Assembly: GCF_002078875.1 (NCBI RefSeq)
Contig: NC_034411.1
Coordinates: 7,189,009-7,253,008 of the forward strand
Reading direction: 5' to 3'
DNA length: 64,000 nt
Source: Numida meleagris
Taxonomy: Eukaryota; Chordata; Aves; Galliformes; Numididae
Below are positions 24,586-37,278 of the stretch, piece after piece. How positions within the stretch are numbered: the first letter of the stretch is position 1; every line of letters begins with the position of its first letter. The notes beneath the pieces were generated by a model that ran no database searches, had not been told where the DNA came from, and saw nothing but the letters and a program-made list of their open reading frames with translations. Made by a program: the position numbers and the translations under genes.

Positions 24586-26267
24586 CTGCAGAGGAACACT
24601 TTTTAAAACAAACATTAGAAAAAATCATTAGGACTAGAAAGCCTTTCATATTATCTGCTGGGTACATTTTAAAGCAAGAGGGTGGGAATGTGCTCTTTTC
24701 TCCTTACGAATGCGTAACTGCCATTAGCGTCGGGCAGAAGTCACACAATGACGAGGTTGCAAAGGTTGAAGAAAGGCGGCCCAATTCCTACACACCCCAC
24801 CTCTGCCTACATCTGTATTTCACCAGGAATTCTTTTAAAATAACAGGCATACCATTTTTTTTTTTAAATCTCTTTAACAAAGTTAACCTAGATTTGTAAA
24901 GGACTGACGGTAGATATAATCATATTTGATACACACAAAGGAGAAAGGGAAAAAGTTAGAAATGACGTTTTGCTTGAGCCACTGATGAAAGCGTAACAGT
25001 GTGCACAGGTGTGCATCTGAAGCCAGCAAGCTTCAGGTTTATTTTAGATGAATACTGAAGCATTTCCTTTAAACTTCTCTGAATTGTTGACCTTCCCATC
25101 CCAAACTACCATCTGAACTGCACACAGCCTTGTAAGGAATTTCAATAGCTACAGAAGCGAATCGCCATTTCTCTTTGGGGATAGTCTGGAAAAATCTCGT
25201 CTCCAAAAAAACAACTGTAACGCCAAGAAGGAATACGCCAAAATGCTCTACAGTCTGAAGTCACTGCACAGGACATCTCAGTTACCTTTCTGAGTATGTG
25301 TTCGTGCACACGTGTAGGTTTTGGTTCTGGGAATTCAGGCAGAATCCTTTCAACTCTCTAGCATCCAACAACCTGTGACAAACACAGCAATAATTAAGGA
25401 TATTAATATTTCTTTTAAAATAATTCCTTAATGACACCGGTGAAATGATCAAACCAGATCCAAAAGCTGGAAATTCATTTCAATGCAGACATAAAAACAC
25501 TTGGGCTAAGGAGTCGTTCTTTAGCACTTTCTTCTCAGTTATACCCCAGAGATTCACTCACAGCCCACAGCGATTTCAAAATTGTAGTTCTGGGGAATAG
25601 TACCCTGGAACCATAAAATTACACTTGAGGTAAGATTTAATTATCCTTTTCACCTTTCCAACACCTTTCAAGAAGTAATCCTTAAAAGCCTTGCAAAAAA
25701 GGAATATTACAATTAAGATGATAGCATGCAACAATGATATTAAAAGAAAGACAAACTGCTGTGTAGGTTTCAGAGGAGCTTAAGTTCAACAGCTTTACTC
25801 AAAAATATTATAAGTGATGCTGTCTGATGGATTTTAGATATTCAGTTCGGGCCAGAGGATGTTAGAGTAAAATAAAACAAACTGACATTACATCCTAAGA
25901 GATCTTTTTGTTTGCTTGAGACACGAGGCTGGAGAAAGGCACCTTAAATATGCCTGATGGACCATCACAGAGGAAGACTCATGCTCTAACATGGTTTCAT
26001 TCCGGTGGTAAATCACAGCAAGGTGTGTTTCAGCCTCCTCAAGGAGAAGAGAAGGGCAGGAGAAAAAAGGACGGCTCCTCCACGGTCTTTCTGGCTAGAC
26101 ATTCTTGGGATGGAAACGACTGCATGGAAATGACTTGTAGTTGAAATGGGAATATTTGGAAACTGCATCTGGTTTCACTAATCCTGCCTTTCGTTTTGTG
26201 ATATATGGTCTGGACACTTCAAATTATTGCATGATAATGCTTTTAAGCTAGCAGGCCAGTTTGTATT
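24586..26267. other. unique non-coding DNA, nothing recognised
   Basis: A 108-codon plus-strand frame starts inside the palindromic repeat (24573-24899) and has no domain. The remainder is AT-rich unique sequence without a recognised element. Confidence 0.5.
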
Positions 26268-26380
26268 GAGACGCTGTACTAAGGGACATGGTTTAGTAGG
26301 GAAATGTGGGTGGTAGGTGGATGGTTGGACTGGATGTTCTTGGAGGTCCTTTCCAATCTTGGTGATTCTATGGTTCTATT
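26268..26380 (+). mobile_element. CR1 LINE 3' fragment
   Basis: The segment reads as the last ~110 bp of a CR1 element on the plus strand. It has an AAGGGACATGGTTTAG box, then GGTTGGACTGGATG, then GGAGGTCCTTTCCAA, and ends in the octamer-type terminus GATTCTATGGTTCTAT, the hallmark of bird and crocodilian CR1. It is 5'-truncated and non-autonomous. A diverged octamer end and several box substitutions indicate an old copy. Confidence 0.9.
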
Positions 26381-29300
26381 CTGTCTCCTACTCCAGTGAG
26401 GGAAGCAACATGGAATTCCAGCTTGGCAAGATCTTCAAAATTATTGCTTGTAGGATATAGCCAGTGTATCACCAACAGTTCAGGACACAGTCAGAACACT
26501 CTGGGTGGTAGTAGTGAAAGAAGGGCAGTGGTTCCCACATTAGAGATGGAGCTGTGCAAAGAGGCATCAGGGAACAAGCAGGTCCCCCTGTTTAATTCAG
26601 GGGGCTTCACCTTTCAAATAGAAAGGATGCCCCCAAGAAGTCTGGAAGAAAATAGCCACAAAACCCTGGAAAAGCCCTCCAGATTTTAGTTTCTCAAATC
26701 TTTTCTCACTTATTAAATGACAGATATTTAGGAGAACAAATTGTCAATGAAAAAACAATCGATTCCAAAATGTTGCCAACAGAAACATTTGATACTGCGA
26801 CATTTCCTTCCTATTTTAGTTAGTCAAATTACCACTAGTCAGGCATTAAAGAAGAACTTGATGTGCAAAAGTCACACCTCAACCTCTGGCTTCTCTGGCC
26901 TTTAATGAGGAATACAATTTCCTCAAGACTGAGTCTTCTAGGGTTTAAAACCTCCAAAATTTCAACAGCTTTTTCAGGTCCAGTGCTGTTGATTCACAAT
27001 GAAAACAAACTGGGCTGAGCAGTACTACCCCACAGTCCTACTCCCACTTTCTCCTCTTTTTCCTTCTCCTTCCCCTCACCTCCAAGCTCAGAAGTCTGCT
27101 GAAAGGATAATAGGAAACAGGAGGGTAAATCACTCTGCATGCAAGACCAAACCCACCCGCAGCTGCCTTCACCTTACAGCCTGAGCTAGGGCATTAGTTG
27201 TCACCCTGAAAGATGCTCCTTCGCAGCTTGTATGTGGAGTGGAGCCCAAACAACCTGCATTTGGGAGACTTCAGGCACAAAAGGAGAGGAGCATGGGAGG
27301 ACAGCCAGTCCTGTGACACTGCCGGCACCTCAGGAGCGTTGCAGTCTTATGCCATGGCTTCCATTTTGCTCTCTCTTTCTCTCAGTGAATGTATAAATCA
27401 TTCTCCCACTGTGCACGCGATGCCTGTAGGCAAGGCGCACCTCAGAAGAGGGGAGAGGGAAGCATTGCCTTAGGCACATACCCTGCAGTGCACATTACTC
27501 GCCCAGCATATGCAAATAAATGGTCAGATGGACCTTCCAGACAAAGGGGAGGCCTGAAGACAGACAGCTAGCTGGAAAACTGAAAGGATTTTAATTGCAC
27601 CAGCAGGAAGCTCTCATTTACTTTCCTAAGAAGCTAGTACTTTTTTGGGTGGGTGTTTTACTCCTGGCAGTTGACTGCCTGAAGCGTGCAGAGGTATCCT
27701 CCCAATCGTACTATGGGCAGCTGTAGAAAGAAAAGGTTTACAGAGTGCTGGGGAACCCCATGAAAGTATACTGGGGTACCCTGAACCAAAGGTTAAATGA
27801 CAATTCTTATTACATTAGAAATGGTTTTAGGGGGGACATGGGGGCAGGGGTAGAAGGAAACAGGAATTTTAACCAAAGGATGCCATCCCTTCATAAATAT
27901 TCCCCAAAATGCTCCTAAAAAGAAAGACTGATCCTTAATGCTTTTGCATTGTTACCTAAACTTTGAGTGGAAGGGAAAGGGCATCTACCAATTAGATAAG
28001 TAATAAAGAAAAGGTGTGCTTCTCTATATGTTGCCAATGAATCATCAGAGCCAGTCAAACCAAGATTTCTTTCAGTCTTTCCAGAGCAAAGAAGAAAAAA
28101 ACCCAAAACATTATGTTTTTAATGTGCTTTCAAGCAGGGCCAAATCCTGCTGGTACTACTTTTAACTTATATGAAGAAGGTGAACGTATTTGCCGAACTC
28201 AGAAGTCAGATCACTGCAAAGAGAATTATTTTATGTAAAAGCCAACCGCCATATCCCTGTGAAGCAACACAAATGCCTTTGAGGGAAGTTGGAAAATGTA
28301 AATCACTGGAAACCCTGAATATCCAATAAATCACTGGCAAGCAGGCCTGGGTTTCAGCGCCAAACAGAAGTAAAGCAAAAGAGTTCCAGAGTCCAGCAAA
28401 GACAGAAAGAAAGCATTCATTGTCCTGAGAATGGCACACGATCCGTACTGGACCTTTGTGCACCACGTTGGGACGAAGAACTTACATGGATGCAAGGAAG
28501 TGGGAGGTGTTAAGAAGGGAACGGCACCAGTTTACACAAGTGTTACCAATGTTAGAATAATGTTTATCAGTTTACAGTATTTGACTTTGCATAGCTCAAG
28601 GGAGAAGTGAGAGATAACAACATCCAAACCATTTGGCTTTACCTGAAGCCTGCAGAAGGCCTAAGTTCTCCAGCTGAAAGTACACCCAATCAAATGTATC
28701 TTGGATGTCCGAGCTCCAGCAGGGGAGACCACTTCACTGGGGGTTAAGATAATAATGCACACAAGATGTGTAAACATTTTGACTACTGCATACACTGAAA
28801 CATAGGAGAAGGAATATTGTATTGTGGAGATGGTTTATCACAAACTCCCATTCAGCATAATTCTTTGGAAGATACTTAGTTAGGAACGCACTTGACTTTC
28901 ATGATAAAGAACTAAGCAATTCCTTTACACATCAAAAGGCTTCACTAACCTAGTTGTACTACCTTCCTGAAGCCAATGCAGCTATGCTGATTTATATCAA
29001 TTCATGAACTAACTGCCCAAGATTAATTCCTCTACAGCAGCACAAAGTAGAATCACAGCTGAGACAAAATATCCTGCTTCTATACTAGAGAGCCGGTCAA
29101 CAACAGCTCCTGTGAATAGTTAAAGAAAAGCACAGCAAACACTTGACTAGTTCCACAACTGAGCAGACTGAAGAAATGTATCTACATGTAGGTGAATGAG
29201 ACTTGGAGGTTTCAGCTGCTCCTTCATGGCATCAGAGTCGCATGTATTCATACAATGCTAAATCATTCTAAGTCAGAAAGCTAAATTTCACTCATGCACG

Positions 29301-31491
29301 CTTGTAGATGGAACGGTATTTCAACAGGAAAAAAAAAAAGAAAAGAACAGGCCACAACTCTTCAATCTGGTAGGAGAAATGACTTCAGAGGTGATTAAAG
29401 TCTAAATAATTGCACATAGCCTACAGCAAAGGGTCTTCAAATGAAGCCCGTAGGAGCAAATTCAGAACAAACCAAAAGAAGTGTAACAGCTCCTCTGAAG
29501 AGCCATGAAGAGTCACCTGCAGACCTCCCTAGCAAAGGACGCTGGCACTACAAAATATTCACCGTGGCTGAAAGTGAAAACTAGACAAGTATCTGGAAGA
29601 GAGATCTGCTGGGGGCTAATAATTAGAAATACTGCACAAGGTTCCAAAAATCCCTTGGTCTAAAAGCACTAGAGGGCTTGGAGATTATTGGAAAGGAAGT
29701 ATCACGCTCGCTTAATCTTCTCTAAGCATCCACTTATAGCTGATGTTAGGAATGGGACGCTGGAGTTGCTGAACTTTTGTCCTGCAGCAGCATAGCTGCT
29801 TTTATTCTGTCCACATTTCCATCTAGATTCTGATAGTCACTTAGTTTAAGTACAAAGAGAAACAAAAAGATGAAAACTGGAAAATGATAATAAATGGTAA
29901 ACAACATCCAATAAAAAGGAGCAGAGAATATTAACATGTAACATGCAGCCACTCCAGGTAAGTAATTTAATTGAGGAGATGGTGAGAGTCCCAGAAGTAA
30001 GTCTAATGTGCTCTATGCACTGCTGAGGTTAACAAGAATTGCAAATATTCACACAGGACATTTGGTCCCTAGCCCATTTTCATCAGAGTTAGCACTGAAT
30101 CCAGCAACTAGAATAGGCTTTTGGTCATCAGGGCTGCTGCTGAGAAGCTCGGGAGCCACTGAATCTACAGATCTGGGGGAGGCGTTAACAAAATGAATTT
30201 CACACCCTTCATGTCAGCCTCTCTTCTTTAAAAGTACTGTTCCGCATAAAGCAGCTCTCGCTTTGGGCTAAGCAAGCTATGGGGAAACAGATGCAACAGA
30301 ACTATCTGAGAAGGGTGCTGTGGGATACACATTTCTATGGCAAATTGGTCATTCATAAAACCCGTGCAGCTTCAGAATGAAAATGTAGAGATTTTGTTTC
30401 CAGACAGATCATCTTTGGATTATGCGTGTGAAAATACGGCATAATACCTACTTGACCAATAAATTCATCCCTGCTATAAATCTCTGAATCAAAGATTATT
30501 TTCCACTCTGCTACAGACAGCTTTATGGTCAGAAACAAATACGGCAGAAGTTCACATACCAACCGATCTTAAAAAGTTCCATTTCTTTGATTAAACACAT
30601 CTATTTCTGCAGGGTTCAGTAAATGCATGAATGGAACATGTGACGAGCTGTTCACATAGTGTTTATTTCTAAAGTACTCCATAAATCTTCTCGTCCTCTT
30701 ATTTTCCTGTTGTTGTTACTGTTTTTCCTAACAAGTCTGCCTACTGAATCACTCAGACATTTGGTAACTGCTTGTGAACTTTCGCCTGATGCCCTTCACT
30801 GCTATGCCAAATGCACAACGACTGCCCAGAAATGCACTGCCTGCTGTGTCACATTGCTTAAGTGTTTCCAAGATCTCAACTAAGAACTTACAAGGCATAC
30901 CTCTGATGTCTAGATACCTCATGAAGTATTGACCTTGCTGGAAAAGGGGACAGAAGAGGAGTGGAGGTGAAGAAAATTTTTCCCTAAGTTAAAAAACACC
31001 TGGGGAAGTCACTCAAGGGTGCAGATGAATTTTTCTAGGGAATCACTTTCCACTGTCACCTGAATTTCCTGACAAGACGATAGAGGCTTAATGAAAAATG
31101 CCACATTGTCACCATGATCTGACTTAGAAACAAACAAAAGGGTGAAGTAAGCAAGACAGCTTAAATGTGACAAATAACCTCCTGGCCCCGAAATTCCAGG
31201 TTTATTTCCAATGGGCAGAAGTAAAGCCATCACCTAAGGAGGAAACATTTTCATTTAAGGTTACACGGATGATGGCATCTGCAAAGCAATGTACATTGTC
31301 TGCTTGTGGTGTAAGATGAGGAATTAGGATTTGACAGCCCAATTTAAAAAACAAGGAAGAGCAAAGATATAGCATTTGGTTCACACAAAATATAGCACAA
31401 TTCACAGTAATTAAGATAAGGAGAGATAATGAATTTACTACAAGTAGTAAAGGAATGTAAGATAACGATATAACCTATATAACGATATAGC
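26381..31491. other. unique non-coding DNA, nothing recognised
   Basis: About 5 kb without a recognised gene or mobile element. A G-rich cluster lies at 27830-27850 (three G runs of four or more). Around 28138-28155 a short segment resembles one arm of an old palindromic repeat, without a partner. Immediately before the mariner relic an 11-base sequence (ATAACGATATA) occurs twice, at 31462-31472 and 31479-31489. Confidence 0.5.
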
Positions 31492-31985
31492 TCTGACCAC
31501 CACACTGTAATGCTGGCTAAACTGAAGGCTAACACTTGCGGAGTCAGGCCAGAGAAGAAGACAACCTTCCTCTTGCAGCACAGTAACAGCAGGCCCCATA
31601 TCATTTTGAAGACCGTGGAGCACACTGCCCATCTTGGTTGGAACGGCCTACCACACCCACCGTATAATCCAGATTTGGCACCTTCTGACTTCCACCTCTT
31701 CAGGCTGAGGAAAGATGGACTCCCTGGGCAACGTTTTCCTACCAACGGTGCCATCATAGCAGCTGTAAATCAGCAGGTCGTCTGCTGGTGCAGATTTTTA
31801 TCAGCGCAGCATGCAGGCTGTTGTTCATGCTGGTGAAAATGCACAGCTAATGGTGGTGACTACGTTGAAAAATAGTGTTTTGTAACTGAGAATTCGCTCT
31901 ATCATGTAGCGTTATCATGCTCATTGTATCTGTTGTCGTTTCCATGGAAATAAATAGGAGGTATTACTTTTGGAGCGACCTCTGT
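31492..31985 (+). mobile_element. Galluhop-like mariner, 5'-truncated relic
   Basis: The right end carries the mariner terminal inverted repeat, ending with a GGAGGTATTACTTTTGGAGC segment at about 31957-31976 followed by the element terminus near 31985. The body encodes the C-terminal half of a mariner transposase. The left terminal repeat and the N-terminal half are missing; sequence matching the element starts abruptly near 31492. The right 180 bp is clearly homologous to the second mariner copy at 55.5-56.0 kb, including a shared GAAAATGCACAGCTAATGG stretch. Galluhop is the Tc1/mariner element described from chicken; the assignment is from memory of that family. Confidence 0.85.
31510..31836 (+). 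pseudogene. mariner transposase, C-terminal catalytic part, decayed
   Basis: Conceptual translation gives the mariner signature block around the second and third catalytic residues of the DD34D triad. Numbering from 31510, residues 24-30 read HSNSRPH, where families have HDNARPH, so the second catalytic Asp is replaced by Ser at residue 25 (31582-31584). Exactly 34 residues later, Asp60 of APSDFHLF (31687-31689) keeps the third catalytic Asp. The region with the first Asp and the DNA-binding domain is missing. After about residue 90 the frame drifts from the family pattern and stops. The product could not catalyse transposition. Confidence 0.85.
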
Positions 31986-34029
31986 ATAAACAAGACATAT
32001 GGCCTGCGAAACATACAGAGTAACTGCTCTCTGCTCTGCCCATCAGCCTCCAAACAAGCACCATATCCATTGCAAAAAAGAAGTGGAGCTGGTGAGAAGA
32101 AGGCAGAGAGCAATAGAAACAATCCATCTAGGAGACACAACCTGCTAGAAAGACTGAAATAATCAGATTGTTTAGTGTAAGAGAAGACAGACTGAAAAAC
32201 AACCCATACATTCATGATGTACACGACTGGCATGGTGCAAGAGAAGCATTTCTTCTTCTCTGGACTACAACAGAGGAAAATGGAGACGAAATTGCAGTGA
32301 TGCTGAGGATCAAGCAGATATAGGGCAGCACTGGGACGGACTGCCCTGAGAAATTATGTAAGTCCTACCACTGTTTGCCCCTCACACAAGGCTGCATAAA
32401 TGCACCACGGGAATCATCTGTCCTCCCCAGACTGCCATTACACACAGAGCCCACTAAAAATGGGGTTGGAAGCCATATTCAAGGACAGAATGAATTGGAT
32501 TTTCCCTTAGGTCATCCTCAGTGAACCTTTTGGGTTGGAAAGGATCACTAAGAAGTACCAAACCTTGCTTTGGTAAGTACAGAGCCACACGTGCACAGAA
32601 AATATACACAGACCTTCATGCATTCTCCAGCTGCATCTATTTGCTATGACTCACATCATCACCACCATTTTGAGGCTTCTCCTTGAACATCTGAGAAGTG
32701 GCAAAGTAATGAAGAGGAGAGCTCTGTGCTGACGTGGCTTCACAGGCACACACAAACATCCCTGCTTTGTGCTTCACTACTCTTCATCCTCATCCTTCCT
32801 CCCTTGGAGTTAGCTCAGGCATCCCCACTCAGTGATGCACCAGGCTGCTCACAAACAATTCTCTGGTAAGGAGCTTTCTTCTTCTCTCCCTCCTTTCCTG
32901 ATAGATAACGCTATTAAAAAGGATCTCTGCTGCCCTCTTTCACTAATTAGTCCACTGAATGCAACAGAACTGTAAGAGAGAAGCAAGCGCTCAGGAGAGT
33001 GGCAGGCCTAACATCAGAAAGACACAGGGCACTCCAATGGAGATGACTGGGGAAGGCTGATCTGACACCCGAGGCTTGTGGGGGTCAGCTCTGACACGGA
33101 GCTGTGCCCATACTGAAAACAAGCCTGATCCAGGATTTCCTCTCTCCTTTAAAGAAAAAAAAATGTAGCAGCCATCACAGCCTAGCAGGCAACTGTTGTG
33201 GGTGAGTAATTCAACCCCAGGGCATGAGGTACGGCCCTCATTGTAGCACCAGTGCACCCCTTACCACCAGCTAACAGGAGCAGCCAATGCTCCCAGCAAG
33301 CAGCTTCTCATTCATCCTGCTACCAGCACTGTCAGCTCAGCAGGACTGACAGAAGAATCACTGTCTGCAAATGAGACCAAATACCAGAACCATCCTGCCA
33401 AAGGCAATGCCAAGGACTCGTTCAACCCTGGGCAATACAACGTAAGGTTAAGCAATTCTGACTTCAAATATTACACATACAGTATCCACAATACATCCAT
33501 ATCTGGAGAATTGTGTGTAGTTCTGACCGCCCAGCAACAAAACCGCGAAGGAATAAAGAAAGGAGAGCACTGTGGAGAATGCATAGGTGGCAAAGAAAAA
33601 CAGAAGTCAGGAACAGGCAGCCTTCCTGGTCCTTCTGTGGGAGTACTCCAACATCGCCTCGACATTCCCAGCCACAATATGAAGCATTTGGGGATAATCA
33701 AAGTCCTGACTGCTTCGTATACGTCATCTCTATGGGCTAAGACAATAGGCTACGCTGTGGCTCCTCAGGGAACTGTTTGATGGGAATCTCCAGCAGCTTC
33801 AGTAAGCAGCACAAAGTGGACTGCGCAGCCCAGGGAACGCAGATCTGCTGATTTAACTGCCCTACCTTTGTTCTTTCTGTCACTAGCTGCAAGCACCAAA
33901 CACCAGTCAGACTCAATCCCTGGTTTTAATTGAAAGCATACACAAATTTTGCTGAATATTATCAAGAAGGGCTTTGAAAGAGACAGAAAAAAAAAAATAC
34001 CTTCTATTAGTCACACTTCAAAGTTATTT
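31986..34029. other. non-coding DNA, at most a doubtful CR1 trace
   Basis: At about 32528-32570 a GGGTTGGAAAGGATCACTAAG segment recalls the antisense 3' region of CR1, but it is too short and diverged to call. Overlapping frames at 33471-33780 have no domain. Nothing else is recognised. Confidence 0.45.
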
Positions 34030-34979
34030 GTTTTTTCTTGGAATGGGGTTGTAACCCCATCAGTTCCAAGGCCCGAATAACTTTTGCGGGCTAGAGCAGG
34101 TTGCTTGCCAACCCTTAAGTGACTCCTAGAGTTACCGAGTCTCTCCCACTCTGCGTTACCAAATGTGACCTACCCCTACAGTGCACCGCAACGCACCAGG
34201 GAGCCTAGTGGATGCACTCCAACAGCGCTTCAGCCAGCAGGGAAAGAACATCCAAACAAATACCACAGGGTGTTAAGACAGCCTCGAGCACACCTCGGGT
34301 CTAGTCACCGCAACGCCTGCGAGTAAGGTGGCAAAGCCTGATAAATAACTGCTTTATGTCCCTTTTGGCGTGGAGCAGCCCAAGCCGCTGTGATGCAGCG
34401 CCCAGAGGGACTGCAGGGTGAAGGTTGGCACCTCCCGGATGGCTGCTCCTCTCCCGCACCATGGAAGGCCCATGCAGCTCTTGTACATCCAGCTGCGTGC
34501 TGCCCGAGGACCCTCCCAAGGAGCAGGCGCAGCCAGAGCTGTGTCTGCTGCAGCCTTTTGTCCCGTACCCTCTGCAGCCTAAAGTCCGAGCAAGAGCTCG
34601 CTTGGCTTCTGGCTGGAAGGCAGAAGGACGCAATGAGAAAAATCTCAAATACTGGCAAACAAGAGTAACGCTGCCGTCCGCTCTTCAAAAGGGATTTTTT
34701 AAGGGTGGGGAAGCCAAACAGTCGTGAATCAGTACGAGAAATATGACTTTAAAGCCCTAACAAAGGGCAACAGATGGGAACGGAGCGAAGTGCCCACAAA
34801 CTTCAACTGGAATAACTGTCTCTTAATAAAACCTCCCCAAATATGAACGATCCTCGGACATCTGCAATTAAATCCCCCATTAATCCCAGCTATATTTTAA
34901 AGGCGGTTGAGCCGGGCTACTAATCGCGCTATCGACAGACCGAAAACGAAACCAGGAGGAGAGAGATGGTAAAATAATA
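34030..34979. other. GC-richer non-coding block
   Basis: Moderately GC- and CpG-richer than the surroundings, with conflicting open frames on both strands at 34301-34727 (up to 127 codons) and no domain. It directly precedes the AT-rich candidate regulatory block. No promoter, splice or coding evidence makes a gene call possible. Confidence 0.4.
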
Positions 34980-35149
34980 ATAAAAAAAAAAAAGAGCCAA
35001 AATGCAAACTTAAGAGATGGGGCTGCTTTTCCACCTCCGCCTGCCTGTGATTCAGACCCTGCGGTAGGCGTTATCTTTGGGTGCTGCAGGGGTTAGGACC
35101 TGGGTGCTTCTGCCTCACCCTGATTTCTTACACGCTCACAGGAATGGAG

Positions 35150-36450
35150 ATAGGGAAAATATCACCACTTCTGTATTATGGAAACCTTGCAATTAATAAT
35201 TGAGAATCTTTTTATCTCTCTCTCTCTCTCCCCTTTTTCTTTCAGAACTAGAGTGCTCTCTTCAGCTTGTTAAGCTTAGTTCACTCCCACTGATAATTCA
35301 CTAGAGATCATAATTTATGGACAATTGAAGCTGCAGAAACATCTCTTAGAAGGAATAGAGCAGATCCATAGCAACAATTCTTCAGGGGAATATTAATCCC
35401 CAGCTTTATGTAGTGCTAAGTGTACAATAGTAATCAGAACTTGAGTAGAAGCTGCTAATCATTGAGGGAAAAGGCTGTATAAAGAATTCATAATGGAATT
35501 AGCCTGCGGCAAACAAAGAAAGACAAAATTAAATCAGCCATCAAATTGCACCAAGGAATTTTAATTTACAGGTTAATGTAGGATTATGTAACTAATCACA
35601 GCTAACATTTTCAATGAACAACCAATAAAATTCTGCTCTTTTTTTTTTTTTATTCCCGCTAATGGTATTCCAATAACACACTCTTATCACCGTATAATGC
35701 GTTAAGAATGATTTTCAAAAATTCTAAAAATCTTCCAAAAAGCATTACGCCGGAACAATCAATGCAAAATGCCGGCTTTAAGTTAATTAGCATAAATATA
35801 CATCCAGATGATCTACTGTTAGGTCCAATCCAATACAATAAAGTTCCTTTGAGTCTGTATAGGACAGATTTACATAACCAAATGTGCATAACTGCAGCTT
35901 TAAAATATATGCATGACTTCCAAAGAGGGAGATGCGGCAATCTGAGAAGCCTCCAAATTAAATAAGTCAAACAACTTCTGAGTACTAAAGTGCATCAGCT
36001 AATTCTAAATAAAACCCTTATTATAGATTTTTATATCAATATAGCGTTTATATTCTATGACATATGCACAAAGGATTGCTCTAACTGAGTTTGTGCTGTT
36101 TATAATATGAACATCATAAAAAAGAATAAGGTTTCTGGGATAAAAAGTTGATTTGCTTCCCCCCGAGACAAAGGAGAGACCCCGCATTTCACCCAGTTAT
36201 AGTTTGATATTGGCCAATACGAGGAGATTAAAAAAAGACCGAAAGAAAGAAAGTCTCTACGTTCTAAAAATGTATTTAAAGATCAATAGTCAATGTATGC
36301 AAATATATAGAAAAGACTCGCCTAACTCTTTGCAGGTTTTTAAAGGGAAACTCCAAAATTACTCCGCATGCTTCAAAACACATCAGCTTAATCAAAAAGA
36401 TATTTTTTTTGCAACATATGGCAGCACGAAAATTTTTATAAATTGAGTAA
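35150..36450. promoter_or_regulatory. AT-rich candidate enhancer block
   Basis: Unique AT-rich DNA with dense developmental transcription factor cores: an odd palindrome CAATTAATAATTG at 35190-35202, TTAATTAG at 35783-35790, a perfect POU octamer ATGCAAAT at 36297-36304, and several further TATGCA and ATTA sites. Isolated CpGs survive inside very AT-rich context (for example 35741-35775), which can indicate selection. Short tracts (TC repeat at 35215-35230, T13 at 35639-35651) interrupt it. Enhancer function is inference. Confidence 0.4.
35215..35230. repeat. (TC)n microsatellite
   Basis: About eight TC units within a longer pyrimidine-rich stretch. Confidence 0.85.
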
Positions 36451-36644
36451 AAAGCATTTTCATAAGCTTTACTTCACTTAAGAGGAATGCTGGGAAGAAA
36501 GGCAACAGCATTCTTCCTGCATATGTTTTTCTTGTTCTGAACAATGTGGGAAAACCTCATTGTACTTAAATCTAACAGTTCATTTTATGGAAGCAGCAAC
36601 ATTCTGCCCATTTATTAGCGTGGAAGGTTTGGGGTTGCGGGTTG

Positions 36645-36676
36645 CTTTTCTTCTTCTTCTTCTTCTTTTTTTTTTT
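36645..36676. repeat. pyrimidine tract with (TTC)n
   Basis: A pure pyrimidine run of 32 nt consisting of TTC units that grade into poly-T. It continues with two single-G interruptions to about 36695. Such homopyrimidine mirror-like DNA can form triplex structures. Confidence 0.85.
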
Positions 36677-36719
36677 GTTTTTTTTTTTGTTTTTCTCCCC
36701 TTCCTTTTATAAACTCTAA

Positions 36720-37260
36720 TTTTAAGATGCACACTTCCCAAAAAACATTATGGTGTCAATTGCACTACCCTTCAGCAATCCTGTAATAACTTTATTCAAC
36801 CATTTCTAATTATAATTATATTTTCAATTCCTTTTAGCTATAGAAACTCTTTATCAATCAGAGCACAAGACAGAAAATTACTTTATTACAGCTACAGCTC
36901 GTTAGTCTGAGTGCTCTTAATGAAGCAGCCTCATAATCAGATGAAAATCATGCTGAAGAAAACTTGCATCATTAGTCTGGGCCTTAATTACCAAGAAATA
37001 TAGTCACTAACAATGATACTCCATTTCATGATACGGTGCATGCACCTTCTACAGTTCTTGCAATTAATAATTCCGCAGACTGCTACAGAATCTTTCTATT
37101 TATTCATAACAATGGAGGGGAAAAAATTCTAAATTTAATTGAGCGGCTCCGAATGCACCCTCTCGCTCTCTCCCGCTCAGATTAAAATGTCAAAAGGCTA
37201 ATATTCTATCTTACAATAATTCATCATTTTAATTACATATTTTATGTATGTGAAATGTCC
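36720..37260. promoter_or_regulatory. AT-rich candidate conserved non-coding block
   Basis: Unique sequence between two poly-T tracts, with many ATTA/TAAT cores (around 36810, 36890, 36955, 36985, 37065, 37210). It contains at 37057-37072 the same 16-mer that occurs at 35186-35201 in the previous block. No coding potential. The call is inference from motif density and unique composition. Confidence 0.38.
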
Positions 37261-37278
37261 TTTTTTTTTTTTTTTTTT
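37261..37278. repeat. poly-T run (18 nt)
   Basis: Eighteen T followed by CCCC and pyrimidine-rich DNA; a G7 run follows near 37311. Confidence 0.9.

Noticed and set aside
27830..27850. G-quadruplex candidate on the plus strand
   Set aside because: Only three separated G runs are present; a fourth exists only by splitting the longest run with no loop.
28138..28155. Another single palindromic repeat arm
   Set aside because: Too short and without partner; chance similarity cannot be excluded.
32528..32570. Possible third CR1 fragment (antisense GGGTTGGAAAGGATCAC-like segment)
   Set aside because: Only about 20 bases resemble the CR1 3' region, and the neighbouring boxes and octamer end are absent.
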